Of a DNA stretch of 64,000 nucleotides, positions 1-7,602 are shown one piece after another (position 1 is the stretch's first letter; every line of letters begins with the position of its first letter). The position numbers and the translations under genes were made by a program. Where the stretch lies: the NCBI RefSeq assembly GCF_007066085.1, contig NZ_CP041405.1, positions 248,001 to 312,000 on the forward strand, read 5' to 3'. This stretch comes from Paenibacillus thiaminolyticus. GTDB lineage: Bacteria; Bacillota; Bacilli; Paenibacillales; Paenibacillaceae. The notes below the pieces were generated by a model. The model was not told where the DNA came from, made no database searches, and worked only from the letters and a program-made list of their open reading frames with translations.

Positions 1-13
1 ATCGGCTGGAGGA

Positions 14-547
14 GTGATATGTATATTGTTGGTAAATCTGAATCGTCATATGTTGGAACGGCTCGATGATTGGGCGCTCGCATCCGTGTGCTATGAACCA
101 TTGATCCTGGCATACAAGGCAGCGTCGGCCCAAGGGGGAGACGGGCGCCAGCTCTTCTCCGAGATGACTGCGGCGCAGCAAGCGTTGTTCATCTTCCGGG
201 TGTACCATGATCATGTCCGCCATTCGGCTGAAGAGCTGTACTGGTGGAGCGCTTATTTCATGGCGGAATCCGGACGGTGGGCCGCGTTGATTGGCAGTCT
301 GCGTCAGTCGGATGACCGGCATCTGCTTCCGCTGCTGCAGGAGATTGACATCCTTCTGACGGAGCGTCAGCATCCGCGCCCTCTGGATCAGTTCGAAGTA
401 TCCCGGCACGATCTGGAGGATGACGAAGAACTCAGCTCCCTGTTCGGCCTGCTGTATGGCAGGTATGAGGCGGCAGCTTCGTACACGGTAGCGCGAATCG
501 CCGGGCAGATCCGTCTTCATCCAGAACAATACGGCTTAACTAGTTGA
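14..547 (+). CDS. hypothetical protein, 177 aa
   Basis: No family recognised. The product is soluble, acidic and largely helical in composition, with no signal peptide or membrane segment; YHDHVRHSAEELYWW (about residues 63-77) is the most distinctive stretch. The start is uncertain. The frame opens with GTG at 14, but the clear ribosome site GGAGG (8-12) sits one base before that GTG and is better spaced for an ATG at 19, which lies in another frame and reads only 16 codons to a TGA. Either initiation is at TTG 26/29 or ATG 50, or a one-base indel separates the true N-terminus from the body. A strong terminator follows, so the gene ends its transcription unit. Coding is likely from length and composition; function is unknown. 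Confidence 0.6.
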   Translation: MICILLVNLNRHMLERLDDWALASVCYEPLILAYKAASAQGGDGRQLFSEMTAAQQALFIFRVYHDHVRHSAEELYWWSAYFMAESGRWAALIGSLRQSDDRHLLPLLQEIDILLTERQHPRPLDQFEVSRHDLEDDEELSSLFGLLYGRYEAAASYTVARIAGQIRLHPEQYGLTS

Positions 548-605
548 CGGGGACGATTCGTGTTCATGACAGGAAGGCAATACCCCGCTGTCGGGCCGGT
601 GGAGT

Positions 606-630
606 GCGGCTGGCGACAGCCGCTTTTTTT
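606..630 (+). terminator. intrinsic terminator
   Basis: Perfect 7-bp stem GCGGCTG/CAGCCGC around a GCGA tetraloop, followed by seven T. It ends the gene at 14-547. Confidence 0.9.
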
Positions 631-704
631 ATAACCGAGGGCTATATACTTACCGGAAAATTACTCACGGCCCGGCATTATGAATCGCAGGGAGGGGAGC
701 TTTC

Positions 705-1126
705 ATGATGACCATGCCAACGCATATTGAAGCTGTAGGTGGTATTGTAGAGAATGAGCAAGGACATATTTTGGTAGTGAAGGCGAAGCATGATGGTTGG
801 GTCTTTCCCGGCGGGCAAGTCGAGGCCGGCGAAAATCTGATCGGCGTGTACTCCAACACGGGAACCTATAAGTGGCATGATGGGTAACCGATGTTCCCGC
901 CAAGCTCATGCTCGACTATGCCTGCAGGGCTGTAGGCGGACAATTGAGCACATCGGAAGAGACATCCGATGTCCGCTGGGTTGCGAAGGAGCATGTGCTC
1001 GACGTGATTGCGGCGCCCGCTATCCGCATTTGCTATCAAGCTTATGTGGATGCGGATGTCCGCATCAATTATATGGAATATGTGACGAAGCCAGAGTTCG
1101 AACTGAAGCTGGCACGAACGATATAG
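705..1126 (+). pseudogene. Nudix hydrolase remnant, internal deletion plus frameshift
   Basis: Residues from ATG 705 read as the N-terminal beta strands of a Nudix hydrolase, including GWVFPGGQVEAGEN, which is the start of the Nudix box (Gx5Ex7REUxEExGU). The frame then jumps straight to LIGVYSNTGTYKWHDG, a later strand, so the REUxEE metal-binding helix (about 30-35 residues) is missing. Just after, the frame stops at TAA near 885. Restoring one G in the GGG run at about 881-883 lets the reading continue as GVTDVPAKLMLDYACRAVGG and on to the stop at 1126. The gene therefore carries an internal deletion that removes the catalytic motif and a one-base frameshift. An upstream GGGAGGGGAG ribosome site remains. 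Activity is not expected. Confidence 0.8.
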
Positions 1127-1142
1127 GAAGGAGGAATTGAAC

Positions 1143-1364
1143 ATGACCTCAAGCAATGAACCCGGCCAATCGACTGATCTGCCTGACAAATTGGCCAAGC
1201 CCGCCCGCAGAGCGCTTATCGCGGCTGGTTATGTGCGTCTGGAGCAGCTGGCGACAGCTCGTGAGTCGGAACTGTTGAAGCTGCACGGCATGGGGCCGAA
1301 AGCGATGGATCAGCTCCGTACGGCGCTTGCCGACAAAGGATTCTCATTCGCGGATCGGGAATGA
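1143..1364 (+). CDS. small helix-hairpin-helix protein, RNA polymerase alpha CTD-like
   Basis: Encodes 73 residues from ATG 1143, chosen because GGAAGGAGG ends about eight bases upstream; a TTG at 1137 is the other option. After a polar N-terminus, the sequence PARRALIAAGYVRLEQLA and then LLKLHGMGPKAMDQLRTAL (about residues 23-65) has the pattern of the helix-hairpin-helix DNA-binding fold found in the C-terminal domain of RNA polymerase alpha, with the GMGP hairpin. Proteins of this kind are common and mostly uncharacterised in Paenibacillaceae. It follows the broken Nudix gene by 16 bases and is closed by a strong terminator. DNA binding is inferred from the fold only. Confidence 0.75.
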   Translation: MTSSNEPGQSTDLPDKLAKPARRALIAAGYVRLEQLATARESELLKLHGMGPKAMDQLRTALADKGFSFADRE

Positions 1365-1367
1365 AGG

Positions 1368-1389
1368 ACGGAGCGGCGCTCCGTTTTTT
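1368..1389 (+). terminator. intrinsic terminator
   Basis: Perfect 7-bp stem ACGGAGC/GCTCCGT with a three-base GGC loop and a run of T immediately downstream of the HhH gene. Confidence 0.9.
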
Positions 1390-1895
1390 CTTTACGTGGT
1401 GTTGATTCGGTGTCTTGCTTGGCAAGCGTCTTCCCAACCATTCTCCCAATGCTCCTCGTAAGCATTCCCTTCGCTCTCCCGTTCTCCCGCTGCCGCATGT
1501 CCTGGAAGCCACGCAAGCAATTTTTTCTCAATCCGTACGTTTCTTCCTCAATCCGAAGTAAGTGTGTGTTTCCATTGCCTACATGCCTGTATACCAAGCC
1601 CTTTTAAGCCTCTTACAGCCATTCTCCCCTCCGCTCAGACAGAACTTATATCTGATCCACATGTCACTTATAGAGACATACAGATTGAACTCCTTATGAC
1701 CAGTATCCCCATCAGTCAGCCAGGAAGTACATGCATATAACCCCTTAACATCAATCTCCCATCCAGTCAGGAAAAGATATAGTCGGAGATTTTTCCTTTC
1801 GCACAGTATCCCAAGCACTCATGTACTATTTCATGATTCATATGACTAGTTAAAATAGAGTGAATTAACCCAGTGCTTTGGCGTGCCTTTGATAA
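1390..1895. other. non-coding stretch, no gene supported
   Basis: About 500 bases, pyrimidine-rich on the plus strand. Several open frames cross it on both strands, but none has a ribosome site or a recognisable product. No promoter, riboswitch or mobile-element end was identified. Confidence 0.5.
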
Positions 1896-2501
1896 GTGGA
1901 GACTAGTCGAAGGCCAATTCCATATGTGGATTCAAATGTGAAAAATCTGATTGCGACAATGTTCAAACTGACCCGACGGGAGAGTGAAGCAAAGGCCGTG
2001 CATCACCAAGAACGCCTGACCCAATGGGAGAATGAAGCAAAGGCCGTGCATCTCCAAGACTACCTTACCTGTCGGGAGAGTGAAGCAAAGGCTGTGCATC
2101 ACCAAGACTACCTGACCCGACGGGAGAGAGAAGCAAAGGCCGAGCAACACCAAGAATACCTGACCCGACGGGAGAGTGGAGTAAAGGCCCGTGCAACACC
2201 AGGACGCCTGACCCGACGGGAGAGAGAAGCAAAGGCCGAGCAACACCAAGAATACCTGACCCGATGGGAGAGTGGAGCAAAGGCCGAGCACCACCAAGAC
2301 TACCTGACTCGACGGGAGAATGGAGCAATGGCCGTGCACCACCAAGAATACCTGACCCGATGGGAGAGTGGAGCAAAGGCCGAGCACCACCAAGACTACC
2401 TGACTCGACGGGAGAATGGAGCAATGGCCGTGCACCACCAAGACTACCTGACTCGACGGGAGAGTGAACTAAAGGTCCACCGATACTTCATGCGTACATA
2501 A
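1896..2501 (+). CDS. possible repeat protein over the 48-bp minisatellite
   Basis: A 201-residue frame from GTG 1896 spans the whole repeat array and reads as roughly ten copies of a 16-residue, charged unit of the type LTRRESEAKAVHHQDY. Because the DNA unit is a multiple of three, several frames on both strands stay open, so openness is weak evidence of coding. There is no convincing ribosome site before the GTG. In favour of coding, a terminator follows the stop, all full-length DNA units keep the 48-bp length, and the fifth unit has compensating shifts that leave the frame intact. No signal peptide or family is recognised. The locus may instead be non-coding repeat DNA that is transcribed. 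Confidence 0.25.
   Translation: METSRRPIPYVDSNVKNLIATMFKLTRRESEAKAVHHQERLTQWENEAKAVHLQDYLTCRESEAKAVHHQDYLTRREREAKAEQHQEYLTRRESGVKARATPGRLTRREREAKAEQHQEYLTRWESGAKAEHHQDYLTRRENGAMAVHHQEYLTRWESGAKAEHHQDYLTRRENGAMAVHHQDYLTRRESELKVHRYFMRT
1968..2486 (+). repeat. 48-bp tandem repeat, 10 full units plus a partial one
   Basis: Units begin CTGACCCGACGGGAGAG at 1968, 2016, 2064, 2112, 2160, 2208, 2256, 2304, 2352 and 2400, with a partial unit from 2448. All ten full units are exactly 48 bp. Units 4 and 6 are identical. Units 7-8 and 9-10 form a near-perfect 96-bp dimer, differing in the last codon of the dimer, which indicates recent dimer-wise amplification. There are no intervening unique spacers, so it is not a CRISPR array. 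Confidence 0.95.
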
Positions 2502-2504
2502 GTG

Positions 2505-2539
2505 ACCGTCAAGGCAGATAAAGCGCCTTGGCGGTTTTT
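2505..2539 (+). terminator. intrinsic terminator after the repeat locus
   Basis: Stem ACCGTCAAGGC with GCCTTGGCGGT, one G-T wobble, a nine-base loop and five T. It lies right after the stop of the repeat frame and suggests that the minisatellite is transcribed. Confidence 0.7.
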
Positions 2540-2578
2540 GTCGTTTTATAGGTGGTGGAACATCTTTTTAAATTTTTA

Positions 2579-2607
2579 TTGAAAAAGATTCTCACTCGGG
2601 ATATAAT
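2579..2607 (+). promoter_or_regulatory. sigma-A promoter of the iron/haem uptake operon
   Basis: TTGAAA (2579-2584) and TATAAT (2602-2607) with a 17-base spacer, upstream of the FecB-type lipoprotein gene. The -10 element overlaps the left arm of the Fur operator. Confidence 0.85.
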
Positions 2608-2647
2608 GAGAACCGTTATCATTTAATAGATAACGATTCTCATTATC
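2603..2647 (+). promoter_or_regulatory. Fur operator, 18-bp inverted repeat
   Basis: Arms ATAATGAGAACCGTTATC (2603-2620) and GATAACGATTCTCATTAT (2629-2646) are inverted repeats with one mismatch around an eight-base AT spacer. Within the right half, 2629-2647 matches the classical 19-base Fur box at 16 positions. Overlap with the -10 element and start region fits iron-dependent repression. Confidence 0.85.
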
Positions 2648-2672
2648 ATTTATAAGGGAGGAAGGTCATAGA

Positions 2673-3716
2673 ATGATACATAGAAACGGTAAGGCGGCCG
2701 TCATTATTTTCATTATGATGCTGGTTGTAGCAGCTTGCGGCACAGCGGGAACGGAGCAAGCAGGGAGCGCGGCGCCGAATCAAGCGGTTGCGGAAGATAA
2801 CAAAGGCGCGAGCGGAGAGGCTGCCCAGACAGAGAAAGGCGCCGAGGGTACTAGCAGCGAAGCAGGCAGCGAGCAATCGGCGAATGAAGAGGATGAGGCG
2901 ATGGCGGAGCTGCTCAAGCAGTTCGGTGAGCAGAAGCCTGCTCGCATCGTGACGTTATCCGTCTCGATTACGGAAATATTGCATGAGCTGGGCATCGAAC
3001 CGGTCGGCTTGCCGACGACAAACAGCAAGCTGCCGGAGTCGCTGGCAGACGTCCCGCGCATCGGTTCGTCCCATCAGCCTGATCTTGAGCAGATCGCGAA
3101 GCTGCAGCCGGATGTTGTCCTGGGCCCGGCTTCGATTAAGGACAGCATGGAGAAGAAGCTCGGACCGGCTTCACTGCCAAGCGCTTATTTGCCTGTCGAT
3201 TCTTTGGAGCAGCTGAAGCTGTCGACGAAGACGCTTGGCCGCTTGCTCGGCCGAGACGACCAGGCGAATGCTTTCCTGCAAGACATCGAGCGGCAGGAAC
3301 GCGAAGCGATCGAACAGGTGAAGGGCAAGCCGGCGCCCAAGGTGATGTTCCTCTTCGGCTCGGCGGAAGCGCTGATGCTGATGAACGACAACACGTTCGC
3401 CGGAAGCCTGGCGCGCAATCTGGGGGCGGTCAATGTCGTGTCTGAAGAGCTGAAGCTCACAGAGGCTTATGTCCCGTTCAATATGGAGAGTATCGTCGCG
3501 GCGAATCCGGACGTCATTCTGCTCGTTGCCCACGGTGACCCGGATGCCGTCGTCAAAAAGTTCGAGGAGGACGTGAAGAAAAACGGCGCCTGGGAGAAGT
3601 TGAACGCCTTCCAGAACGGGAAGATGGCTACCCTTGACTTCGAGTTGTTCGGCATCGCTTCGATTGTCAAGGCGCCGGATGCTTATAAGGAAATGGCGCG
3701 CACTTTATATGAATAA
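2673..3716 (+). CDS. iron/haem ABC transporter substrate-binding lipoprotein (FecB/FhuD family)
   Basis: 347 residues. The N-terminus is a lipoprotein signal with lipobox VVAAC (Cys about residue 21), followed by an Ala/Glu/Ser-rich linker that tethers the receptor to the membrane. From about residue 88 the class III binding fold begins (ARIVTLSVSITEILHELG, then PRIGSSHQPDLEQIAKLQPDVV), as in receptors for ferric siderophores, haem and cobalamin. It is the first gene of an operon with one permease, one ATPase and a HugZ-like protein. The start is ATG 2673 behind AAGGGAGGAAGG. The upstream Fur dyad implies induction under iron limitation. The HugZ-like neighbour suggests haem as the ligand, but this is inference; a siderophore is the alternative. 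Confidence 0.9.
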   Translation: MIHRNGKAAVIIFIMMLVVAACGTAGTEQAGSAAPNQAVAEDNKGASGEAAQTEKGAEGTSSEAGSEQSANEEDEAMAELLKQFGEQKPARIVTLSVSITEILHELGIEPVGLPTTNSKLPESLADVPRIGSSHQPDLEQIAKLQPDVVLGPASIKDSMEKKLGPASLPSAYLPVDSLEQLKLSTKTLGRLLGRDDQANAFLQDIERQEREAIEQVKGKPAPKVMFLFGSAEALMLMNDNTFAGSLARNLGAVNVVSEELKLTEAYVPFNMESIVAANPDVILLVAHGDPDAVVKKFEEDVKKNGAWEKLNAFQNGKMATLDFELFGIASIVKAPDAYKEMARTLYE

Positions 3717-3734
3717 GACGGAGGTTCCGGGATT

Positions 3735-4733
3735 GTGACGGAGAACAGACAGATGCGCAAAACAGCTCTAATGGGAGGAGCGGCCGTATTGCTTGGAGCG
3801 GCGGTGCTGCTCTCCATCGGCATAGGCAGCGTCGCCTTGTCTCCGCCCGACACGCTCCTGACCGTGTTCGGACGCGGGGATGCCGCCGCCGACACGATTC
3901 TGTGGGACATCCGGATACCGCGCGTCCTTCTCGCGCTCCTGATTGGCGCGAATCTGGCCGCATCCGGTGCCCTGCTGCAAGCCGTTATGCTGAACCCGCT
4001 GGCTGACCCGGGCTTGACGGGCGTGTCCAGCGGCGCTGCCGTCGCCGTGTTATTCATCATGCTGGTTGTTCCCGGGTATGCTTCCATGATACCGCTGGCG
4101 GCGATTGCGGGCGGCGGGATTGCGGCCGTGATGGTCTATGCCCTGGCTTGGAAGAAGCTGCACGGGGGATTTACGCCGATTCGCATCATTTTGTCGGGGG
4201 TTGCTGTTAATGCGGTATTCGGAGGCATCATCGGACTATTGTCGATTTTGTATAGCGATAAGCTTCCTTCTGCATTGCAATGGCTCAACGGCAGCCTGTC
4301 CGGCACCGGGATGCGGGACGTCGCCGTCATCCTTCCGTATTCACTTGCCGGCTGGCTGGGCGCGCTGCTTTGCATCCGGCAGGCCAATATTTTGCGGCTG
4401 GGCGAGCAGGCCGCGCATAATCTGGGGCAAAACCTGAACCGGATCCGCTTCACGCTGTCCTTCATTGCGGTCTATCTGGCGGCCATCTCGGTCTCGACTG
4501 TCGGTCTGGTCGGCTTCGTCGGACTCGTCGTGCCCCATATCGCCCGAATGATGATCGGCTCTGACTACCGCCATCGTCTGCCGATGAGCCTTGTGCTCGG
4601 CGCGCTCGTTCTGCTCGTGGCCGATACGATCGGGCGCACGGCATTTGCTCCGTTGGAGATTCCTGCGGGCATCGTCATGGCGATGGTGGGCGGGCCGTAC
4701 TTCCTGTATTTGATGCGGAAAGGAGGAGCGTGA
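3735..4733 (+). CDS. FecCD-family iron/haem ABC transporter permease
   Basis: 332 residues with about nine to ten hydrophobic segments. It carries the FecCD signatures WDIRIPRVLLALLIGANLAASG, read across about residues 54-75 (split here as WDIRIPRVLLALLIG and ANLAASG), LNPLADPGLTGVSSGA and the C-terminal VGLVGFVGLVVPHIARM. It starts at GTG 3735 behind GGAGG, 18 bases after the receptor gene. Only one permease gene is present, so the channel is expected to be a homodimer, as in other single-permease class II importers. It ends three bases before the ATPase start, which indicates tight co-translation. Confidence 0.92.
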   Translation: MTENRQMRKTALMGGAAVLLGAAVLLSIGIGSVALSPPDTLLTVFGRGDAAADTILWDIRIPRVLLALLIGANLAASGALLQAVMLNPLADPGLTGVSSGAAVAVLFIMLVVPGYASMIPLAAIAGGGIAAVMVYALAWKKLHGGFTPIRIILSGVAVNAVFGGIIGLLSILYSDKLPSALQWLNGSLSGTGMRDVAVILPYSLAGWLGALLCIRQANILRLGEQAAHNLGQNLNRIRFTLSFIAVYLAAISVSTVGLVGFVGLVVPHIARMMIGSDYRHRLPMSLVLGALVLLVADTIGRTAFAPLEIPAGIVMAMVGGPYFLYLMRKGGA

Positions 4734-4736
4734 CTT

Positions 4737-5549
4737 ATGCTGATGGTGCAGTCGTTGACTATCCGGTATGCGGACAAAACCGTAGTCCATAACTTTTCCC
4801 TCAATGTGAAGGAAGGGGAAGTCGTCTCGATTATCGGTCCGAACGGCTCGGGAAAATCAACGATACTGAAGGCGATGACCCGTCTCATTCCTTGCGAGAG
4901 CGGCCGGGTATGCATTGCCGATCGGGAACTGCGTTCGCTCAGCACGAAGCAAGTGTCCCGTCTCATGTGCATGCTCTGCCAGTCGAACGCGAGTCCGGCG
5001 GACATGACGGTAGGGGAACTGGTCAGCTACGGGCGCATGCCGCATAAGAAATGGTATGAGCGCCTCGACGCAGCGGATGAAGAAGTGATTCAATGGGCCT
5101 TGGAGCAGACGGGGATGCAGGCATACAAGGAGCGGATCGTCGCCTCCTTGTCTGGGGGAGAAACCCAGCGGGCCTGGCTGGCGATGGCGCTGGCCCAACG
5201 TCCGAAGGTGCTGCTGCTCGATGAGCCAACCACGTATTTGGACATTGCGCACCAATTGGAGGTGCTGGAACTCGTGCGGACGTTGAACCGCGAACTGGGG
5301 CTTACGGTCGTCATGGTGCTGCATGATCTGAACCATGCGAGCGCCTACAGCGATCGGGTCTGTGTGATCAAGGACGGAATTCTGCGCCTGTACGGCACGC
5401 CGCAGGACGTGTTCACGATGGAGCTTATCCGCAGCGTGTACGGCGTGGAGACCGAGATCCAATACGGGCCAGACGGCGATTGTCCGCGGATTCATGTCTT
5501 GCAAAAATGGAATAGAAAAGCGGGGGATGTTCATGAAGCCATTGGCTAA
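4737..5549 (+). CDS. iron/haem ABC transporter ATP-binding protein (FecE/FhuC family)
   Basis: 270 residues. Walker A is GPNGSGKST, the signature motif is LSGGETQRAWLAMALAQRP and Walker B is VLLLDEPTTYLDIAHQ, followed by the switch His in VLHDLNHA. The sequence order and D-loop are those of the siderophore/haem/B12 importer subfamily. It starts at ATG 4737 behind AAAGGAGG, and its 3' end overlaps the next gene by 17 bases. It energises the permease at 3735-4733. Confidence 0.93.
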   Translation: MLMVQSLTIRYADKTVVHNFSLNVKEGEVVSIIGPNGSGKSTILKAMTRLIPCESGRVCIADRELRSLSTKQVSRLMCMLCQSNASPADMTVGELVSYGRMPHKKWYERLDAADEEVIQWALEQTGMQAYKERIVASLSGGETQRAWLAMALAQRPKVLLLDEPTTYLDIAHQLEVLELVRTLNRELGLTVVMVLHDLNHASAYSDRVCVIKDGILRLYGTPQDVFTMELIRSVYGVETEIQYGPDGDCPRIHVLQKWNRKAGDVHEAIG

Positions 5550-6051
5550 CGAAGCGGTAAAGCTTCAATATATGAAATTGGCGAATCGCGTGAAGACATT
5601 GATGCTGGGCACGATCGACGAGAACGGCCGGCCCTTTGTCTCCTATGCACCGTTCGTGAAGAAGGACGGGAAGCTGTATATCTATATTAGCCGCATTGCC
5701 AATCATTATCGGCATGTGGAGGCCAATCCGGACATCGATGTCATGCTGATTGAAGATGAATCCAATTCGGCGAACCTGTTCGCCCGCGAGCGCGCCCGCT
5801 TCGTGTGCCATGCCGTCAACATCGGCAATGAAGGCCATGAGGAGCTATTCGAACGGTTCGAAGCGTCGTTCGGCGCTCCCATGATTCGGGTGCTGTGCGG
5901 GCTCGATTTCTCGCTGTTCGAGCTGACGCCGCTGGAAGGCCGGTATATCGCAGGCTTCGGCCAGGCATATGATATCGATCTGAACAGCGACCGATTCGAA
6001 CATATCGCGCGGGACGGTCATACACAATCCGCCAAGCAAGCTGCCACATGA
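5533..6051 (+). CDS. HugZ-like haem-utilisation protein (PNPOx-fold)
   Basis: 172 residues from ATG 5533, chosen because GGGGG at 5522-5526 is correctly spaced for it; ATG 5527 is too close. The sequence matches the split-barrel flavoprotein family that includes HugZ/HutZ: an N-terminal strand LMLGTIDENGRPFVSYAPF, then YIYISRIANHYRHVEANPDI and VMLIEDESNSANLFARERA. Members bind haem and degrade it or deliver it to degradation. Translational overlap with the ABC ATPase ties it to the importer and is the main reason to propose haem as the transported substrate. The usual C-terminal HugZ His-rich tail is not obvious, so catalytic ability is uncertain. Confidence 0.8.
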   Translation: MKPLANEAVKLQYMKLANRVKTLMLGTIDENGRPFVSYAPFVKKDGKLYIYISRIANHYRHVEANPDIDVMLIEDESNSANLFARERARFVCHAVNIGNEGHEELFERFEASFGAPMIRVLCGLDFSLFELTPLEGRYIAGFGQAYDIDLNSDRFEHIARDGHTQSAKQAAT

Positions 6052-6080
6052 CAGGAGAATGGGAAAAGGAGCCGAATGCA

Positions 6081-6551
6081 ATGACCTATTCATCCGTAGC
6101 CGTGATATGGAACACGCTTCATGAGCGCTTCTACAATATGGCCAATAGCTTGCCGGAGGAAGCTCTGGGCTTGCGCATCGGGGCCGCCTCAGTCGGCTAT
6201 ATGCTCCGCCATAATGCGGAAGTCGAGTATTTGTTCGCGGAATGGTTTTTCCGGCGCGCGCTGCCTCCCGGGCTGGAGCTCCTGACGAGCCGCGGGCCGG
6301 CGGCAGGCCGGGATCGGGCCGAATTCTTAGACCGGGAAGGCCTGCTGGCCCTGCTGCGTGCCTCGAACCAACACGTGCTGGAAGCGATGCGCGAACTGCC
6401 CGAGGAGGCCTGGCGTATGGCGGTGGATTCGCCGATGGGAGCCTCGACGCCGCTGGAGGCGGTCAGCCGGCTGCTATACCATACCGGCCTGCATGCGGGC
6501 CAGATTTCCCTGATCCAGAAGCATGCCCAACCGGCCGGGCAAGCAACGTGA
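6081..6551 (+). CDS. DinB-family four-helix protein
   Basis: 156 residues from ATG 6081, preceded by AAAAGGAG at the right distance; the longer frame from 6048 has no ribosome site. It has the DinB/YfiT pattern of a four-helix bundle with metal ligands: HNAEVEYLFAEWFF near residue 36 supplies the first His, and HTGLHAGQISLI near residue 136 supplies the other two. Many members in Bacillales act as bacillithiol-dependent transferases or are uncharacterised. It follows the HugZ-like gene by 29 bases and is closed by a terminator, so it is probably the last gene of the iron operon. Its link to iron is unproven. Confidence 0.8.
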   Translation: MTYSSVAVIWNTLHERFYNMANSLPEEALGLRIGAASVGYMLRHNAEVEYLFAEWFFRRALPPGLELLTSRGPAAGRDRAEFLDREGLLALLRASNQHVLEAMRELPEEAWRMAVDSPMGASTPLEAVSRLLYHTGLHAGQISLIQKHAQPAGQAT

Positions 6552-6580
6552 CAGAGCCGATGACAAGAATCAACCTTCGG

Positions 6581-6608
6581 AATCAACCGAACGGTTGATT
6601 CTTTTTTT
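6581..6608 (+). terminator. intrinsic terminator of the iron/haem operon
   Basis: Stem AATCAACCG/CGGTTGATT followed by seven T, downstream of the DinB gene. Confidence 0.85.
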
Positions 6609-6649
6609 GTCCCTTCATCGTAACATGAAGGCCAGAAGGAGTGATTTGC

Positions 6650-7591
6650 ATGAGTCAACCGATATTGCAGGTGACGGGGTTGGAGAAGCGCTTCAACGAT
6701 TTCCAGGCGCTGCAGGACATTTCGTTCGAGATTTTTCCGGGAGAGATCGTATGCTTTCTCGGGCCGAACGGGGCGGGGAAAAGCACGACCATCAACATAT
6801 TGGCTGCGTTATTGCGATATGACGGCGGAGAAATCCGGTTCCAGGGGGAGCGGGTGGAGAAGCATCCAGTCCGGTTGAAGGAGAGCCTCGGCATCGTCCC
6901 GCAAGATATTGCGATATACGAGAATATTCCGGCGGAGGCCAATGTGAGATTTTTCGCCTCCTTGTACGGTCTGCGCGGCGAGGCGCTCCAGCGGGCGGCC
7001 GAGGAAGCGCTCGACTTCGTCGGGCTGTCCGGGCGGAAGCGGGAGAAGCCGCAGACGTTCTCCGGCGGCATGAAGCGCCGGTTGAATATCGCCTGCGCGA
7101 TTGCGCACAAGCCCCGCCTCATCATTATGGATGAGCCGACTGTAGGCATCGATCCGCAGTCGCGCAATCATATTTTGGAATCGATCAAGGCGCTGCGCGA
7201 CGAGGGGGCCAGTATCATTTATACGACGCATTATATGGAAGAAGTCGAAGAGATTGCGTCCCGCATTATTATCATCGATCACGGCCGCATTATCGCGATT
7301 GGCACGAAGGACGAATTGAAGGAGCAGCTGGAGGAAGAGAAGCTCTACAATGTCGAAGTAGAGGACGCCAGTGCAGCCAATCCGGATGAGTTGTACCGGA
7401 TCGATGGCGTGAAAAAGGTGTACGTGGACCATAACCGCATCCGGATTACGACCTTAAAAGGAATCGAGAACCTCGATAAAATCATTGCGCTCCTGATGAG
7501 CCAGGGAATGAAAATTATCAATATGACGAGCGCGGCCGCCAGCCTGGAAATGGTCTTCCTCAAGCTGACCGGCCGGACGTTGCGAGATTGA
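6650..7591 (+). CDS. ABC-2 exporter ATP-binding protein
   Basis: 313 residues from ATG 6650 (AGAAGGAG nine bases upstream; a GTG at 6641 overlaps the ribosome site). Walker A is GPNGAGKST, the signature is FSGGMKRRLNIACAIAHKP and Walker B is LIIMDEPTVGID. The last 90 residues are the C-terminal extension typical of DrrA/NatA-type exporters. The two following genes encode the matching membrane subunits. Such systems export antibiotics, lipids, peptides or ions; the substrate cannot be told from sequence. Confidence 0.92.
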   Translation: MSQPILQVTGLEKRFNDFQALQDISFEIFPGEIVCFLGPNGAGKSTTINILAALLRYDGGEIRFQGERVEKHPVRLKESLGIVPQDIAIYENIPAEANVRFFASLYGLRGEALQRAAEEALDFVGLSGRKREKPQTFSGGMKRRLNIACAIAHKPRLIIMDEPTVGIDPQSRNHILESIKALRDEGASIIYTTHYMEEVEEIASRIIIIDHGRIIAIGTKDELKEQLEEEKLYNVEVEDASAANPDELYRIDGVKKVYVDHNRIRITTLKGIENLDKIIALLMSQGMKIINMTSAAASLEMVFLKLTGRTLRD

Positions 7592-7602
7592 GGAGGCCGG
7601 AG

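Noticed and set aside
1579..1818. Minus-strand 79-codon frame in the non-coding stretch
   Set aside because: No ribosome site, no family and nothing around it to support coding.
1968..2486. CRISPR-like array
   Set aside because: Units abut without unique spacers and there are no cas genes; it is a simple tandem repeat.
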